Assembly (NCBI GenBank): GCA_032716605.1 | Contig: CM064480.1 | Span: 27,828,129 to 27,892,128, forward strand | Direction of reading: 5' to 3' | Source: Paralithodes platypus | Taxonomy: Eukaryota; Arthropoda; Malacostraca; Decapoda; Lithodidae | DNA length: 64,000 bases | In this document: piece by piece, positions 20,665-31,555 of the stretch | How positions within the stretch are numbered: position 1 is the stretch's first letter | How the letters are laid out: each line of letters starts with the position of its first letter | Notes under the pieces: model-generated | What the model saw: the letters and a program-made list of their open reading frames with translations, nothing else | Databases searched by the model: none | What the model was told of the DNA's origin: nothing | Translations under genes and position numbers: made by a program

Positions 20665-20772
20665 ATGGGACTCGTTAGCCTTGGTCGGCAACCCATCTAG
20701 GGGAGACAACCTTATAAAATTCTGGGTGGATGGGACTCGTCAGCCTTGGTCGGCAACCTGTCTAGGGGAGTA
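20665..20772. repeat. 65-bp near-tandem duplication
   Basis: ATGGGACTCGTTAGCCTTGG at 20665 and ATGGGACTCGTCAGCCTTGG at 20730 begin two copies sharing GTCGGCAACC and CTAGGGGAG. This may be a LINE-derived leader; the remainder to 21029 is unassigned. Confidence 0.7.
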
Positions 20773-21026
20773 AACCTGATAGAAATCCGTACTGTTTACC
20801 TAAGGGTAAGGCAGGTTAGTGGATGGACTAGCCGAACACCACTATAGAAAAATAGTGTAACAAGATGCATAGAGGGCCTCGGAGTCGGACGGACCCTAAG
20901 TTGAATGGTCAATCCTGTAAGTCCTTCAGTAAACTGGCTCGGGTTGTCCCTCTTACGGGGAATAGGTCCTCTTGGAGGCATTCTGTGTATGGCCACCCTC
21001 TTTAAGGGGAGTAAGGCGTTCGGCAA

Positions 21027-21164
21027 TAGATAGATAGATATATAAATATATATATGTATATATATATATATATATATATACGTATATGTACAGTATACCT
21101 GTATATATATATACAGTATATATATATATATATATTTATATATATTATATACATATATATTTAT

Positions 21165-21200
<36 letters not shown>

Positions 21201-21310
21201 CCTATATATTTATATATATTGTATATATAATATATATATATATTATATATATATATATATATATACGGTATATATATATATATATATACATATACAGTAT
21301 ATATATATAT

Positions 21311-21357
<47 letters not shown>

Positions 21358-21385
21358 TATATATATTATTATTATTATTAATATT
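21027..21385. repeat. Long interrupted (TA)n microsatellite
   Basis: About 350 bp of TA dinucleotides interrupted by TATAAATATA, CAGTATA and GGTATA variants, followed by (ATT)n at 21366-21382. Confidence 0.95.
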
Positions 21386-21597
21386 TTATTTTTATTTTTT
21401 GAGGGGGAGAAGTAGAGTGATGTGCTTGTTTAGTGTAGTGAAATGGGTAGATGGAGGAGGAGGTGTTTACCAGAACTAGCTGGATTACTCTGTGTAGGTG
21501 AGACACAAATATAAACAGTGCGGGAAACCGGAAGCCAGGGTTCCAGCAACTCCTTATCAAATGTTTATGAGGCCTCCCCTGGGTATTGCCTGTTTTT

Positions 21598-22075
21598 GTT
21601 TTCTATGTGTATGGAGCGAGTGTCTCCCTCAAAGTTAAAAGAGTGACAGAGCCAAATTCAAGGGACGTTGGAGTCAAAATGCCTGGACACACGAAGTTTA
21701 AGGCAGTCTAAGTCATAGAATGAAGGAAAGATTGAGGGAAAGAATTCCAGTCGAAGAATTTGGGAAAGTCGGTTGAGTTAGGGGAAAGATAGACGGCACA
21801 GAAATATTTAGTATGAGAATGACAGGACAGTTTGAGCCATAAAGTTGAGAATTCAGAGGAGTCGAAATCGGGAACACGAGAGCAAGTGAGTTTGTTGTGC
21901 ACGAAGTTCACTAGTTGAGTAGAAGAAATACTGAGAAAATTTGCCAATTCTTGGGAGGAGAGCTGGACAGAATAGGAGTGGGACTGTGTTGAAAAGCGGG
22001 TGTCTCGCACTCGCTGCAAGGGAGGGGTTATATATAGCCTACACAGAGAGCTAGAGCTCTGAAGAACACTGATTG
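21598..22075 (-). pseudogene. Jockey/CR1-like LINE fragment with internal rearrangement
   Basis: The 3' UTR (CATGGGACGTT-type and GCCTGGACACACGAAGTTT sequences) matches the LINE at 13777-15237. The protein frame 22019-21708 starts RVRDTRFSTQSHSYSVQ, equivalent to ARGTRLATQSHPYSVQ in the other copy, and ends WNSFPQSF, equivalent to WNSLPESVF. Between them lies VPDFDSSEFSTLW...CAVYLSPNSTDFPKFFD, which resembles the AP-endonuclease domain of this LINE group, far upstream in an intact element. A piece of endonuclease sequence therefore sits inside the C-terminal region. Confidence 0.6.
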
Positions 22076-22451
22076 TTTTCCGTATTTCATAATATTAGCT
22101 ACATTTGGACGATTTCATGAAGCTTAGGAAGAATATATGGTAGTTATAAGGATTATTTGAAACAGTATGTTGCCTTTTAATGAAGAGACGTCCTTCCTAA
22201 GGTGAATAAAGTCATTTGATAATTGCCAGAGTATAATGAAAAGGACTTCACCGTACTAAATGGGTTAAACTTTACGTTCTCAATTTCTTTGACTTTCCTT
22301 ATACTGTATTTCCTTATATTTCTCATGTCCCTTATTTTTGTAACAAATGCATTCTTTACCTAATTTCACATTTCTTTTCGAACCTGCAACTTAAGTTTCA
22401 TGCTACAAAAACAGTGCTATTATTTGTTACTTGTATTTTAATTCTGTTTTT
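22076..22451. other. Unassigned AT-rich sequence
   Basis: No supported gene. It contains AAGCTTAGGAAGAATATATGG and AAATGGGTTAAAC phrases resembling decayed repeat. Confidence 0.4.
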
Positions 22452-22741
22452 CGGGAATGTTCAGGAACATTACATTTTCATACCGAGGTCTGTCCTTAGA
22501 GATCTGTGCCCCATAAAATGTTCTTTTCTTTCACTTAAACCTTAGGCTATTCAGTGTGCAGTTGGGTCTGAGTATTTGATTAGATTGATATCTAGTATTC
22601 GTTAAATGGATATAAAATCGTAGTCATAGTGCTTAAGATCTGTATGTGGTAACCCAGGTTCGAATCCTGGGTGGAGCACATACTTTCATTAATTTAATTG
22701 GGAGGTGTTTGGTGTTTGGGAGTGAAATTAATAAATTAGGC
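22452..22741 (+). repeat. Dispersed 290-bp repeat with tRNA-like B box, copy 1
   Basis: Matches 40573-40881 along its length. Shared landmarks are TTCAGGAACAT, GTGCCCCATAAAATGTTC, CAGTTGGGTCTGAGTA, GTATGTGGTAACCCAGGTTC, and CTTTCATTAATTTAATTGGGAG. The AGGTTCGAATCC segment is a Pol III B box and the end motif is shared with the SINE at 12308. The longer 5' part may be a separate repeat that the SINE joined. Confidence 0.7.
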
Positions 22742-22792
22742 AGGGTGTTGATAATATAGGTTTGAGTCCCGGAGGGAATAATGAAAACCTAA

Positions 22793-23094
22793 TATTTAGT
22801 AGTGGCCCCGAAATCATTGACGATATGCCTATTAAATAATAACTTTCTTTCAAACACCCGCGGTCAGCGTGTTTGAAACACCCGCCGCAGGGGAAAGAGT
22901 ACCAACATCATAAGTGCAACGCTAATTCTCTTATGGAATCGTCTTTATCATTGGGTACTCACTACTAAAAAGTTTCGTAAAAAATAAAAAAGAAAAATTA
23001 ACTTAAGAATTGGTATAATAGAGCTTTCCAACTCGTGGATGCCTTTTGTGGATTCTATCCGAGACGCTGAACCAGGTAGCGTCATTCCTTCTTC
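22793..23094. repeat. DIRS left inverted terminal repeat
   Basis: It begins TATTTAGTAGTGGCCCC and contains GGTCAGCGTGTTTGAAACAC, GCTAATTCTCTTATGGAATC, and GAGCTTTCCAACTCGTGGAT. All recur reverse-complemented at 28983-29269 with a few substitutions and one 17-bp-scale difference around 22960-22995. Homology to the internal complementary region extends left to about 22750, marking the terminal extension. Confidence 0.85.
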
Positions 23095-23148
23095 AAGATT
23101 AAACTTAAGGCATCAACGAATGGGAAGGGGATGGAAGGGAGGGCCCTA

Positions 23149-23232
23149 CATCGTCAATGATTTCGGGGCCACTACTAAATATAAGGTTTTCATTCTTCCC
23201 TCCGGAACTCAAACCTATAAGTTATTGACGAT
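23149..23232. repeat. DIRS internal complementary region
   Basis: CATCGTCAATGATTTCGGGG and onward to ACTCAAACCTATA is the near-perfect reverse complement of 22750-22825, spanning the terminal extension and the outer edge of the left repeat. It then runs into GACGATATGCCTGAT, complementary to the outer edge of the right repeat. In DIRS1 elements this region templates completion of the ends during circle formation. Confidence 0.75.
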
Positions 23233-23249
23233 ATGCCTGATATCTCAAG

Positions 23250-23798
23250 ACTGGAGGGGGACATTCGTGACAATATCTGAACCACTAATAAACTAATAAA
23301 GGTAGAGAAAAAACACCATATAACAATCTTAAATTTTATTGTGTACATACAATAATAGAACAAATGGAAAGAAAAGCATTGCGTTGCTTCGAAGAAGTTC
23401 TGCTTATAAGTAACCATACAGGTACATATGTTAAAGAATATCACATTGAGATTCAATAAAACATTATTTTCCAAGAATGTATTTTATTCTTGTCCAACAT
23501 TTAAAGGAACAAATAAATCATTTGATCATATACTTTTGTCCTTAAAATGAATTTGTACATATTCCATATTTTGTACAACTTATATTTAATATCCTATAGA
23601 GCAACTATTACAGATATCTTACAAGAATAACATTTTGAACTGTATAACCAGTTCAACTTATCAAGTACCACAGCTCGTGAACTTGTCACATAGTCCGGCG
23701 GAGGGTCTAGGGGTCTTTGGATCTCCAGCACCCCCCCTCCCCCCCCCCCTCCTTTTCTCCATTAAGATTACTCTTAAACTTAGTAGCACACAGACCAA
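23250..23798. other. DIRS 3' non-coding interval
   Basis: AT-rich sequence between the internal complementary region and the recombinase stop codon. It includes a C tract at about 23728-23749. No ORF is supported. Confidence 0.5.
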
Positions 23799-24752
23799 CT
23801 AGACCCGCTGGCGCAAGGCCACACAGGTGAATTTTGGTTTATCCAAGGCCACAGATAGGTATCGCATCAGGAAAGTATGATTGGAAGCCCACAACTTAGT
23901 GTTGGCTATGTCATCAATGGAATAATTATGCAAGAAATGTAACGAAACTGCCCATTTCCTGATGTCGTGGGCCCTTCCCACTACACCGGGGTTACTTTCA
24001 CGAATTACATCTACTAGTAAAGAAGCCAATTGTCTTCTTGTGACGCGTTTACCTGTACCATTGACCCATAAGGCTCCCTGCTGTTGGGGCCGTGACACCC
24101 TCAGAAACTTTATTAGAGCCTGAACCGGGCATAATGCATGGTGTGTGTCCCCGTGCTTGAGCGCCGGGACTGTAAATTCAGAAAAAACATGATCGCTATG
24201 TTCGTTCTTAGCAATAAAAGTGGGAGATGGAGCAATTTGTACATTAACATTGAGTCTCCCAAATCTGAGGCAATTAGGTTCGTTGCTCATCGCCGCCAGC
24301 TCAGACACCCTGTTACCCGTGGCCAAAGCCATAAGGAACACAACCTTCTTTAATAGTGAGTCAAAATCCGGCGCATGATTATACTTGCGCGAATGAAGCA
24401 AAGACAATGCTTTGTCAAGTGACCAGGTAGGCATGAACTGACGGGGTGGTGGGCGAAGTTTGAAACATGCCCTCATGAACCCTTTCTCCTCCGCCTGCGG
24501 TATAGATAGCCCTGTTAAGTCATTAAAGGGGGTTCTGATAGCAGACAAATGATTCTTCAGTGTAACTACAGAAAGGCGCTTTTGTTCAAATAAATAGTCC
24601 AAATACTTGAATACCAAAGCTACTGATGCGTCAGTGTGCACCGTTTCTACTATCCAGGTTGTGAAAGACTTCCAATGAGATTGATACTGTCGCCTGGTAG
24701 AAAGAGTATACGGATTTAGAAATTTATTAGTGACGCTCTCTCCATACGGAGT
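23799..24752 (-). CDS. Tyrosine recombinase of DIRS-type element
   Basis: Site-specific recombinase that would insert the circular element DNA into the genome. The frame is open from about 24752 (PYGESVTNKFLNPYTLSTRR) and includes an N-terminal SAM-like core-binding region (QYQSHWKSFTTWI). Counting from the Met at 24641, the catalytic set is visible: Arg 111 in ATGNRVSELAAM, His 225-x-x-Arg 228 in AHDIRKW, His 255 in WASNHTF, and Tyr 261 in FLMRYLS. All key residues are present and no stop interrupts the frame, in contrast to the damaged RT region. No ATG precedes the core-binding region, so the natural start may depend on overlapping frames or readthrough. Confidence 0.85.
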   Translation of the reverse strand, partial: TPYGESVTNKFLNPYTLSTRRQYQSHWKSFTTWIVETVHTDASVALVFKYLDYLFEQKRLSVVTLKNHLSAIRTPFNDLTGLSIPQAEEKGFMRACFKLRPPPRQFMPTWSLDKALSLLHSRKYNHAPDFDSLLKKVVFLMALATGNRVSELAAMSNEPNCLRFGRLNVNVQIAPSPTFIAKNEHSDHVFSEFTVPALKHGDTHHALCPVQALIKFLRVSRPQQQGALWVNGTGKRVTRRQLASLLVDVIRESNPGVVGRAHDIRKWAVSLHFLHNYSIDDIANTKLWASNHTFLMRYLSVALDKPKFTCVALRQRV

Positions 24753-24755
24753 TAA

Positions 24756-26598
24756 CTATTTGGCGTTTTGAATGTCCAAAAGGCAAAAGTCAGCGAGGTC
24801 TTTAGGTTGACAATTGTCTCCAAGTGGAATTACAAGAGCGGGAGTGACACCTGGTTCTCGCACCACATTTTCAATTGGTGGTACCACACCTGAGCCGGCC
24901 ATAGATGCGCGATCATCGAGACTAAGCCCCGGTAACCCCGTAGTTTGTGAACTACCTGACACATGAGTGAAGCATCTGGAGGCGGAAATAGATAGACGGA
25001 ATTCCACCTGTTCCAGTCCTCCAATAATGCATCTGGATATCCCGCCGAAGTCATGTCCCGGCGGGTTAACTAGAAAGGAAGCCTGTGGTTTTCTTTGGAC
25101 GCGAAAAGATCCACTTGTGGACGGTATAGCTCTGCAATCATCTGGTTGAAGACATTTTGCTTGATTGCCGATTCTACTTTGGTGCTCTGTCGCCGGGACA
25201 GAGCGTCTGCCCAGACGTTCGCTACGCCTGGGAGGTATGATGCATGGAGATGAATGTTCAGCTCTTCGGCCAGAACAAAAATCTCTTCTGACAACTCTAG
25301 CAATTTCCGAGACCTCGCTGACCCTTGCTTTTGAATGCAGGATACCGCATTCAAATTGTCCATTCAAAACGCTATTGATTTGCCCCGCAAGGAGGAGCCG
25401 TGGTTTTGAAGGAAAAATAAAGGGACTAAGAGCTCTTGCTCGTTGATATGAACATTCTCGGTTTGGGACCAAAGACTCGGCCTAGGCTCGACTGATAACC
25501 CCAGCCTATTGTCCCTGAAGCATCTGTGTCTACTCATACCGTAGGTGGGGGAGATGCCCACGTCATTATTGAGTGCAACATTTCTCTCCTTGCCCAGACC
25601 GACAGTAAGTCATGAATTAATGGAGGAATTTTCCACAACTTTTCCGCCGGCAACAGCGGGAAATGTTTGTTTCCTTCCAAGATTAATCTCTTTACTTTCA
25701 AGCGGCCCAACTTTGCAGTTAGTTGAATCCAATTGAGAAAGCCGACCAGGGATTCCCATGTCCTTCTCGTGGTAGTCAGACTGTGGAGAAACAGAAACAA
25801 TTACTTTCGAAATCTGTTGCAGTTGTCCACACTCTGACTGAGAGTAAGATGTGCTGTGTCCCAGACCAGCCCTATCCACTGAATTACCCGTGTGGGAACA
25901 AGATGCAACTTTGCCAAGTTGACCTTGAACCCTAGGGATTGTACATGGTTTATAATTTGATTGACATGGATTTTGCATAGACTCTCTGACTCCGCCACCA
26001 CCAGCCAGTCGTCTAGGTACCACCATACCTTGATTCCCTGATTTAACATCGGCATGAGGGTCTGCCGGAATAATTTTGTGAATATTCTCGGTGCAAGGTT
26101 CAGCCCGAATGGCATTCTTTGAAAGACCTCTGTGGAGTGGAAGTGGAGTGGTTGTATTGAGGCAGTTGGACAAAATTCAAAATAAAGCTATTAGATTAAT
26201 CAATAACCCTGCAATCACACAGGACCTTCCTACATTATCCATACGAAGAAACGTTGCATCCCTTGCATTATTCTACAGATATTTTCACAGCAATTGTTCA
26301 GAGGAACTTGCTTCAATTGTGCCGCCTCTCCACATCTTTCCCCGTAGAGCTAGGGCAGCTGAGAGCGCCCATGAATTTACACTTTCTCCTCCACAATGCA
26401 GAACTTCTGCTTATCAGAATTCATTTATCCCCAGAGCTACTACTCTTTGGAATTCACTTCCCTCGAATTGCTTTCCACAAACTTACAATCTACAAATGTT
26501 TAAATCCAGTTGTTACAAACATTTTATGAATGGAGGATGCCTTTAGGTACATGGACCTTTTTGTTTTATCTGTGTTTTTCCTTCCTCCGTTCATCGTT

Positions 26599-26633
<35 letters not shown>

Positions 26634-26952
26634 CATAAGTCTCTTGCCTGATCCTCAAGGCGAGGAATTTTTGGAACCTTTTGTTTACCGGGACGTGCCA
26701 ATAGGCGTCTGTCAGGTCTAACGAGCACATCCAACCTTGCGGCGGAAGTGTTAGCCTGATGTGATTCACAGTGAGCATCCTGAACGATGTGTTGTGAATG
26801 TGTCGATTCAAACAAGATAGGTCTATGACTGGTCTCATCTGAATGCTGTCCCTCTTTGGTACGAGAAAAAGTCTGGACGTGAAAACAGGGCAAGTTGGAT
26901 TGACCTGGACAATGATACGCTTGGTGATCAATTCCTGGATTAGTGACTCCAC
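24756..26952 (-). pseudogene. DIRS RT and RNase H, interrupted by a LINE fragment
   Basis: RT opens with MESLIQELITKRIIVQVN, FLVPKRDSIQMRPVIDLSCL and CSLDLTDAYWHVPV (first catalytic Asp), then is broken after RQETYV by a nested LINE (26128-26630). It resumes at MPFGLNLAPRIFTKL and carries WWYLDDWLVVAES with the YLDD active site. RNase H follows: a frameshifted DTDAS region near 25530, MDNLNAVSCIQKQG, ANVWADALSRRQSTKVE, and the trailing DWNRWNSVYLFPPP and HLWPAQVWYHQL. Frameshifts near 25560-25540 and 25364 plus the insertion make it non-functional. Confidence 0.8.
26128..26630 (+). mobile_element. LINE 3'-end fragment with poly-A, inserted in the DIRS RT
   Basis: A plus-strand frame encodes the C-terminus of a Jockey/CR1-type ORF2: SIRRNVASLALFYRYF, RTSAYQNSFIPRATTLWNSL, KHFMNGGCL and stop at 26546. 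It is followed by a 3' UTR and a poly-A run (about 26602-26630). The flanking DIRS coding sequence is repeated as AAAGAC / AAGAC at both junctions (about 26122-26127 and 26629-26634), a short target duplication. Orientation is opposite to the DIRS element. The ORF apparently starting at 26091 begins in DIRS sequence and is chimeric. Confidence 0.8.
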
Positions 26953-27808
26953 CTATAAAGATAGATGATTGACTACTAGAGTTTGACTTAAATGAGGTCG
27001 CCGGAGCCACTGCCAGGTGATGCCATTGCGTACCACTGTCCTTGCCCAAGTTTGCCGGGGCCAGGCCTGGTGACACGCCCGAAATGACCCAGTTACTTGA
27101 CTGGGACTGTCCGGTGGAACTACCCTCGGATCCAACCCGCCCTCGATAGGCCCCGGGAGTGAGAGAGTTTGTACTGTGACTACTTTTTTGATGGTGGTGG
27201 GGTAGGGTTAGACGGCTGACTGGTTTTGGCAGAAGTCGATCCCTGACCTGATCTGTGTTGTGACTTATTCTTATACCACTTTCCTGACTGTTTTCCATGT
27301 TTAGGCTTGAGCTGAGTACTTCCCTGTGCCGGAGGGGACTTTGGGCCCTGAAAGGGCTTTGAACCACTAGGCTGGGACTTGACATGCTCTTAGGCTTGGA
27401 GTACGGTTTTGGAAACTTGAAGTGCTCCTTCCTAGCCTCGGAGGTACTCGTCTGCATACTGTCTACCATATTGTATACAGCCTTCCAAGTATCAGGGCAA
27501 AGCAAAGAAGATGTTAACACAGGTGAGAGAATTACCCGGCGGCCAATGTCGTCCGGTAACTTTTTCACCATATAGACTCTCAGGTCCTGACGTGCACGGA
27601 CAGCCTCCAACAAGGCTATCCTTACGTCCCCCAAAGATTGGATAGAATTTTGTAAAAGAAGCTTCCGGGATAACTCGGTGGCCTTCTGAACATCATGGTC
27701 ATTTATAGCAGCAATAGTTCTCGTGAGGGACTGGGCTATTTGGCGACTTAGAATAAATTGGGAAAAAAGTCTCAACGCTCTGTTTCTCAACTTAAAGTCT
27801 CTATCCAC
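26953..27808 (-). CDS. DIRS gag-like protein
   Basis: The frame 27808-26591 encodes a helical N-terminal half (MDRDFKLRNRALRLFSQFIL, ELSRKLLLQNSIQSLGDVRI, RQDLRVYMVKKLPDDI) followed by a Ser/Pro/Gln-rich, basic second half (HHHQKSSHSTNSLTPGAY), typical of DIRS gag-like proteins. Beyond about 26953 the same frame overlaps the RT frame and is probably a shadow. Translation may start upstream of 27808. The region 27810-28320 holds only a short minus-strand frame (28189-28007) that I cannot assign. Confidence 0.55.
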
Positions 27809-27809
27809 A

Positions 27810-28982
27810 CATCATAACACCCTCAAATATGCCGGAAAACTAGATGTAGGCCAACCGCTACTCTAATCTTCCGTTGTACTTGTTTGTGAAATGATCTTGA
27901 AGACCCTTTCGTATTGTGAACTGCTAACTGTGACTAATTGTCACCGGCCCATATTTACCATTTAATTAACTAACTAATCGTCTACCAGGACCTGAGTGAT
28001 AGTTAATTACCTCACTGAACCTTTCCGCCATGCGTTATTGGTCGATTCATGCCGCGTGAGGCTATCAGTTTGGGCGAGTTCGCTCGGCCGGGCCGACATC
28101 ACTCCCTTAGGAATCTGCACTTCCGCCGGGAGTCTAGTGGTACACCACACCACGCCGGGTTTATTGGAAAATTCCCTACCTGCCTGCAAGGCGAGCTTCT
28201 GGCATCTATACCCGGTAAGGATCGCCGGAAGGGAAAAAACAAATTTTTAAGGTACCGACTTTTCCGAGCAAGTCAGCCGCCAACAAAAAAAACCCACCAA
28301 TTAAGTCAGAACATCTCCTGACACCTTGCCAACATGTATAATATCACCACATGAAAGCGAAAGTCACTTCTTATGGCTAACACACAGTATTAATTAAGCA
28401 ATAAATAATACCCCTAGCCAACTAAGAATACCCCTAGCCAACTAAGAATACCCCTAATGAGGCTGGCCATTAGGCTCAAGGTCATTATTACGACGAATAT
28501 GATACCCTTACCTCCGATGATGACACAGCAGCAGCGAACGTGTAACGCCCCACGCCAGAGAGGAAAAAGAGCAAACTAGGATTCTGAAAAGCTCCACACC
28601 ACGTGGGGCAACTCTTAGACCAGAACGTCTGCTATAATACACAACAAAATTTACTACCTCATAGAGATGGCTAGTAACATAGCTCCGCGGATATATAGCT
28701 TCCTAAATAACTAGGTTATAGCAAAGCTAAGGCGCAGAACAAGAACAAATACACATGGTGCGCGTGTCCAAAGTGGACCGACTGGGCGCCTACACACAAG
28801 TACCTTATTTTAACACTTCCCTGCGAACGTACCAATGGAGCCGCCAGTCCTAGCTAGTCTAATCCTATTCTAGAACACCTCAGATAGATACAAATGAGCA
28901 AAAGACTAACTAGAGTTGAACGAACGTCGAATAAAGCGGAGGACAGGCTAGGCACATCTACTCAGGATGGCCGCAGGGGAAG
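27810..28982. other. DIRS 5' interval
   Basis: This is sequence between the gag start and the right inverted terminal repeat. It includes a short direct repeat of AATACCCCTAGCCAACTAAG (three partial copies at 28409-28456). A minus-strand frame of 60 codons at 28189-28007 has no recognisable features. Confidence 0.5.
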
Positions 28983-29269
28983 GAAGAAGGAATGACGCTG
29001 CCTGGTTCAGCGTCTCAGATAGAATCCACAAAAGACATCCACGAGTTGGAAAGCTCTATTATAATAATTCTTAAGTTAATTTTGATTTGTTTATCTTTTA
29101 CAAAGTTAATCATAAAGACGATTCCATAAGAGAATTAGCGTTGCACTTATATGATGTTAGTACTCTTTCCCCTGCGGCGGGTGTTTCAAACAGGCTGACC
29201 GAGGGTGTTTGAAAGAGAGCTATTATTTAATAGGCATATCGTCAATGATGGAGGGGCCACTAATAAATA
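28983..29269. repeat. DIRS right inverted terminal repeat
   Basis: Reverse complement of the left repeat; outer edge GGCCACTAATAAATA, inner edge GAAGAAGGAATGACGCTGCC. It lies immediately before the second LINE copy. Confidence 0.85.
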
Positions 29270-29283
29270 GAGGAAAATTTAGG

Positions 29284-30592
29284 GTACGGAAGGTTCAATA
29301 GGAGAAGAGCAGTGCGGTTTTAGGAGGGGAAGAGGGTGTGTGGATCATATTTTTGCAGTAAGACAGCAATGCGAGAAGTATTTAGAGAAGCATAAGGAGA
29401 TATTTTGGGCTTTTATGGATTTGGAAAAAGCGTATGATCATGTGGATCGGGAAGCAATGTGGGAGGTGCTAGGGATTTATGAAATTGAAGGAAATTTGTT
29501 AAGAGCAGTCTAGAGTATTTATGAAGAGAGCAGAGCGGGTATTAGAGTAGGAAATAATGAATTAAGTGAATGGTTTGAGGTAAATTTAGGTCTGTGACAG
29601 GGTTGTGTAATGTGTGTAATGTCACTGTGGCTGTTTAATTTATATATGGATGGTGTGGTGAGGGAGGTCAAAATGAGAACTATGGGTAGAGGGTTGGGTT
29701 TAGTAGGAAAGAATGGCACGAGATTGGGAGTTGTATCAGTTGCTGTTTGCCGATGACACAGCGTTGGTGAGGAGAAACTGCAGCGAGTAGTCAAAGAGTT
29801 TGGTGTGGTTTGTGGGAGGAGGAAGCTGAGGGTGAACGTCAATACAAGTAAAGTGATGGTGTGTAATAGAGGTGCTCGTAGAGTGAATCTAGATGTGAGG
29901 CTGGATGGGGAAATACTGGAACAAGTGGAGTGTTTTAAATATCAAGGAAGAATGATAAGCAGGAATGGAGGTAAAAAAGAGAGTATGTGAAGGAAGGAAA
30001 GTTTTCGGAGCAATGGGAAGTATGTGAAAGGTGAGAAATCTAGGAATGAAAGCTAAAAGTGTAATAAATCAAGGGAGGGTTGTACCAACAGTGATTTATG
30101 GGGCTGAGACATTGTGCTCTGAAGAAAAAAGAGAGAAGAAAGCTGGATGTGATGGAGAGGAGCTGCTTGAGGAGTATATGTAGAGTGACTCTTAGAGACA
30201 GATTGAGGAATGAAGAGATATGTATTAGAGTGGGGCAGCAGGAACATCTGTCGGCCAGAGTGGACAGAAGGGTGCTGAGCTGGTATGGACATGTTGAGCG
30301 AATGGAAGATAAAAGGCTTACAAAGAGGATATGTGATTCAGATACAAGTGGAGGTAGAGGGGTAGGAAGACCTCCATTGAGATGGAGAAACTGTGTAGAA
30401 CAAGCGTTGGGAGATAGAGGAATGACTATAAGTCAAGCAAGAGAAGTGGAAATAAATAGGAATGAATGAAGAATGCTAGTGAACAGATAAGTGTAAACGC
30501 AGTCGTTTGGGAGAGGGGGTCGGGCGCCAGTTGGACTAGATAATAGTCCATCAAGTGCCTGGACTGGGGAGCCAGCAGAAATTAAGGGTACG
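29284..30592 (+). pseudogene. LINE copy 2 (same family as 559-3350), 5'-truncated RT region
   Basis: The sequence aligns with LINE copy 1 from GGAAGGTTCAATAGGAGAAG onward. Translated pieces include EQCGFRRGRGCVDHIFAVRQ, FMDLEKAYDHVDREAMW, LLFADDTA (frameshifted), VNVNTSKVMVCNRG, then LSWYGHVERM and RPPLRWRNCV. Several stops and frameshifts are present (a TAG near 29511, TGA in the GLRQGC motif at about 29596, and a duplicated GTAATGTGT near 29607). The 3' UTR begins after 30487 and is split at GTACG by the BEL element; it resumes at 40303. Confidence 0.85.
30588..30592. repeat. Target-site duplication of BEL element (left)
   Basis: GTACG, repeated at 40298-40302. Five bases is the usual BEL/Pao duplication length. 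Confidence 0.9.
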
Positions 30593-31285
30593 TGTAGCGG
30601 CTAGCATACTTATTGCCTTAATAGCTATTAATGGGTCATGGCATGTACTACTGGCTGCAAGGCTGGAACATAACTTCATGTGCCAGGTGCTTAAGTGGGG
30701 TTATTACTGCTCTCTTACTTTCCAGATAACTTGGGTATTTAAACACCTTTGATTTCCTTTGTGTTTATTCTTGACCACGGTTACCAATGAGACCGTAAAA
30801 ACTGTAAAGACAGAAATAATCCTACTTAACATAACGTATTCCCATATAACAAACTGCTTGACCAGCATAACTCATTTAATCTACTATAGTTATATTATTC
30901 AATATTATGGCACATATTTCATGTTTATTGGGTTCACAACTACTTCTAACATGGTAATATAAGTATCAAAACATAATAGGAGATTACGCATAGTCTAAGC
31001 CCATAAAAAAGCACTTGATTTTAAACTCTGACATTGACAGTTTGAAATTGTTGTCAATCTGAAGGTAGCGCTGTTTTCTGCAACTGGCCTTTATATCGGC
31101 TCTCTAAAACCTTGATTTGATGTTTACTTTAACTACCAAAACATAAAGCACCTTAATCTATCCTTAATTAACAGTAATGCCTGATTACTGAACTCAATAA
31201 CTAATATATAAAGAAAAAAGGTTCTTTCCAATTACACTAATGATGGGAGACTCAAATAAATAGTTTCTTTGTGGCTTTCTTCACA
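30593..31285 (-). repeat. BEL 3' LTR (left copy, 693 bp)
   Basis: On the plus strand it starts TGTAGCGGCTAGCATAC and ends CTTTCTTCACA. It contains CTTAATTAACAG where the other copy has CTTAACAG. The minus strand just inside reads TTTAGAGGAGCCA, a purine-rich stretch that could prime plus-strand synthesis. Confidence 0.95.
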
Positions 31286-31555
31286 TGGCTCCTCTAAATT
31301 AAGTTAACAATTTAATAACTCCTACACTACTCCACTTAACCTACACTTATACCGGTCTGATCACCGACTTGAACAATGTTTACTCCAGTACCGGTATGTT
31401 AATAGTTCCTACACAGTTACTTCATCACTATACTACCTTATCATAATTCAATGGAGAGTATTTGTACTTTGAATATATTGATTAAACCTAATGTAGCTGT
31501 ACTAATACTACTATTGATCACTAAGGATATGGTAGCACCTGATTCATATTTCAGT

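Larger units (their letters stand above)
22750..29270 (-). mobile_element. DIRS-type retrotransposon 2, structurally complete
   Basis: It has inverted terminal repeats of about 290-300 bp (22793-23094 and 28983-29269), an internal complementary region (23149-23232), and, read leftward, gag-like ORF (27808), RT, RNase H and a tyrosine recombinase (ending 23799). This is the full DIRS1 architecture, which replicates through a circular intermediate and integrates by recombinase without target duplications. The RT is interrupted by an oppositely oriented LINE 3' end (26128-26630), and RNase H shows frameshifts. Confidence 0.85.

Noticed and set aside
22600..22680. Possible tRNA genes at the GGTTCGAATCC sites (also 12360, 40800, 57950)
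   Set aside because: The B box is good but acceptor stems do not pair and the surrounding sequence is repeated, so these are SINE parts.
26591..26640. Phe-rich tail of the minus-strand gag frame near the poly-A
   Set aside because: It is the translation of the poly-A tract of the inserted LINE, not DIRS coding sequence.
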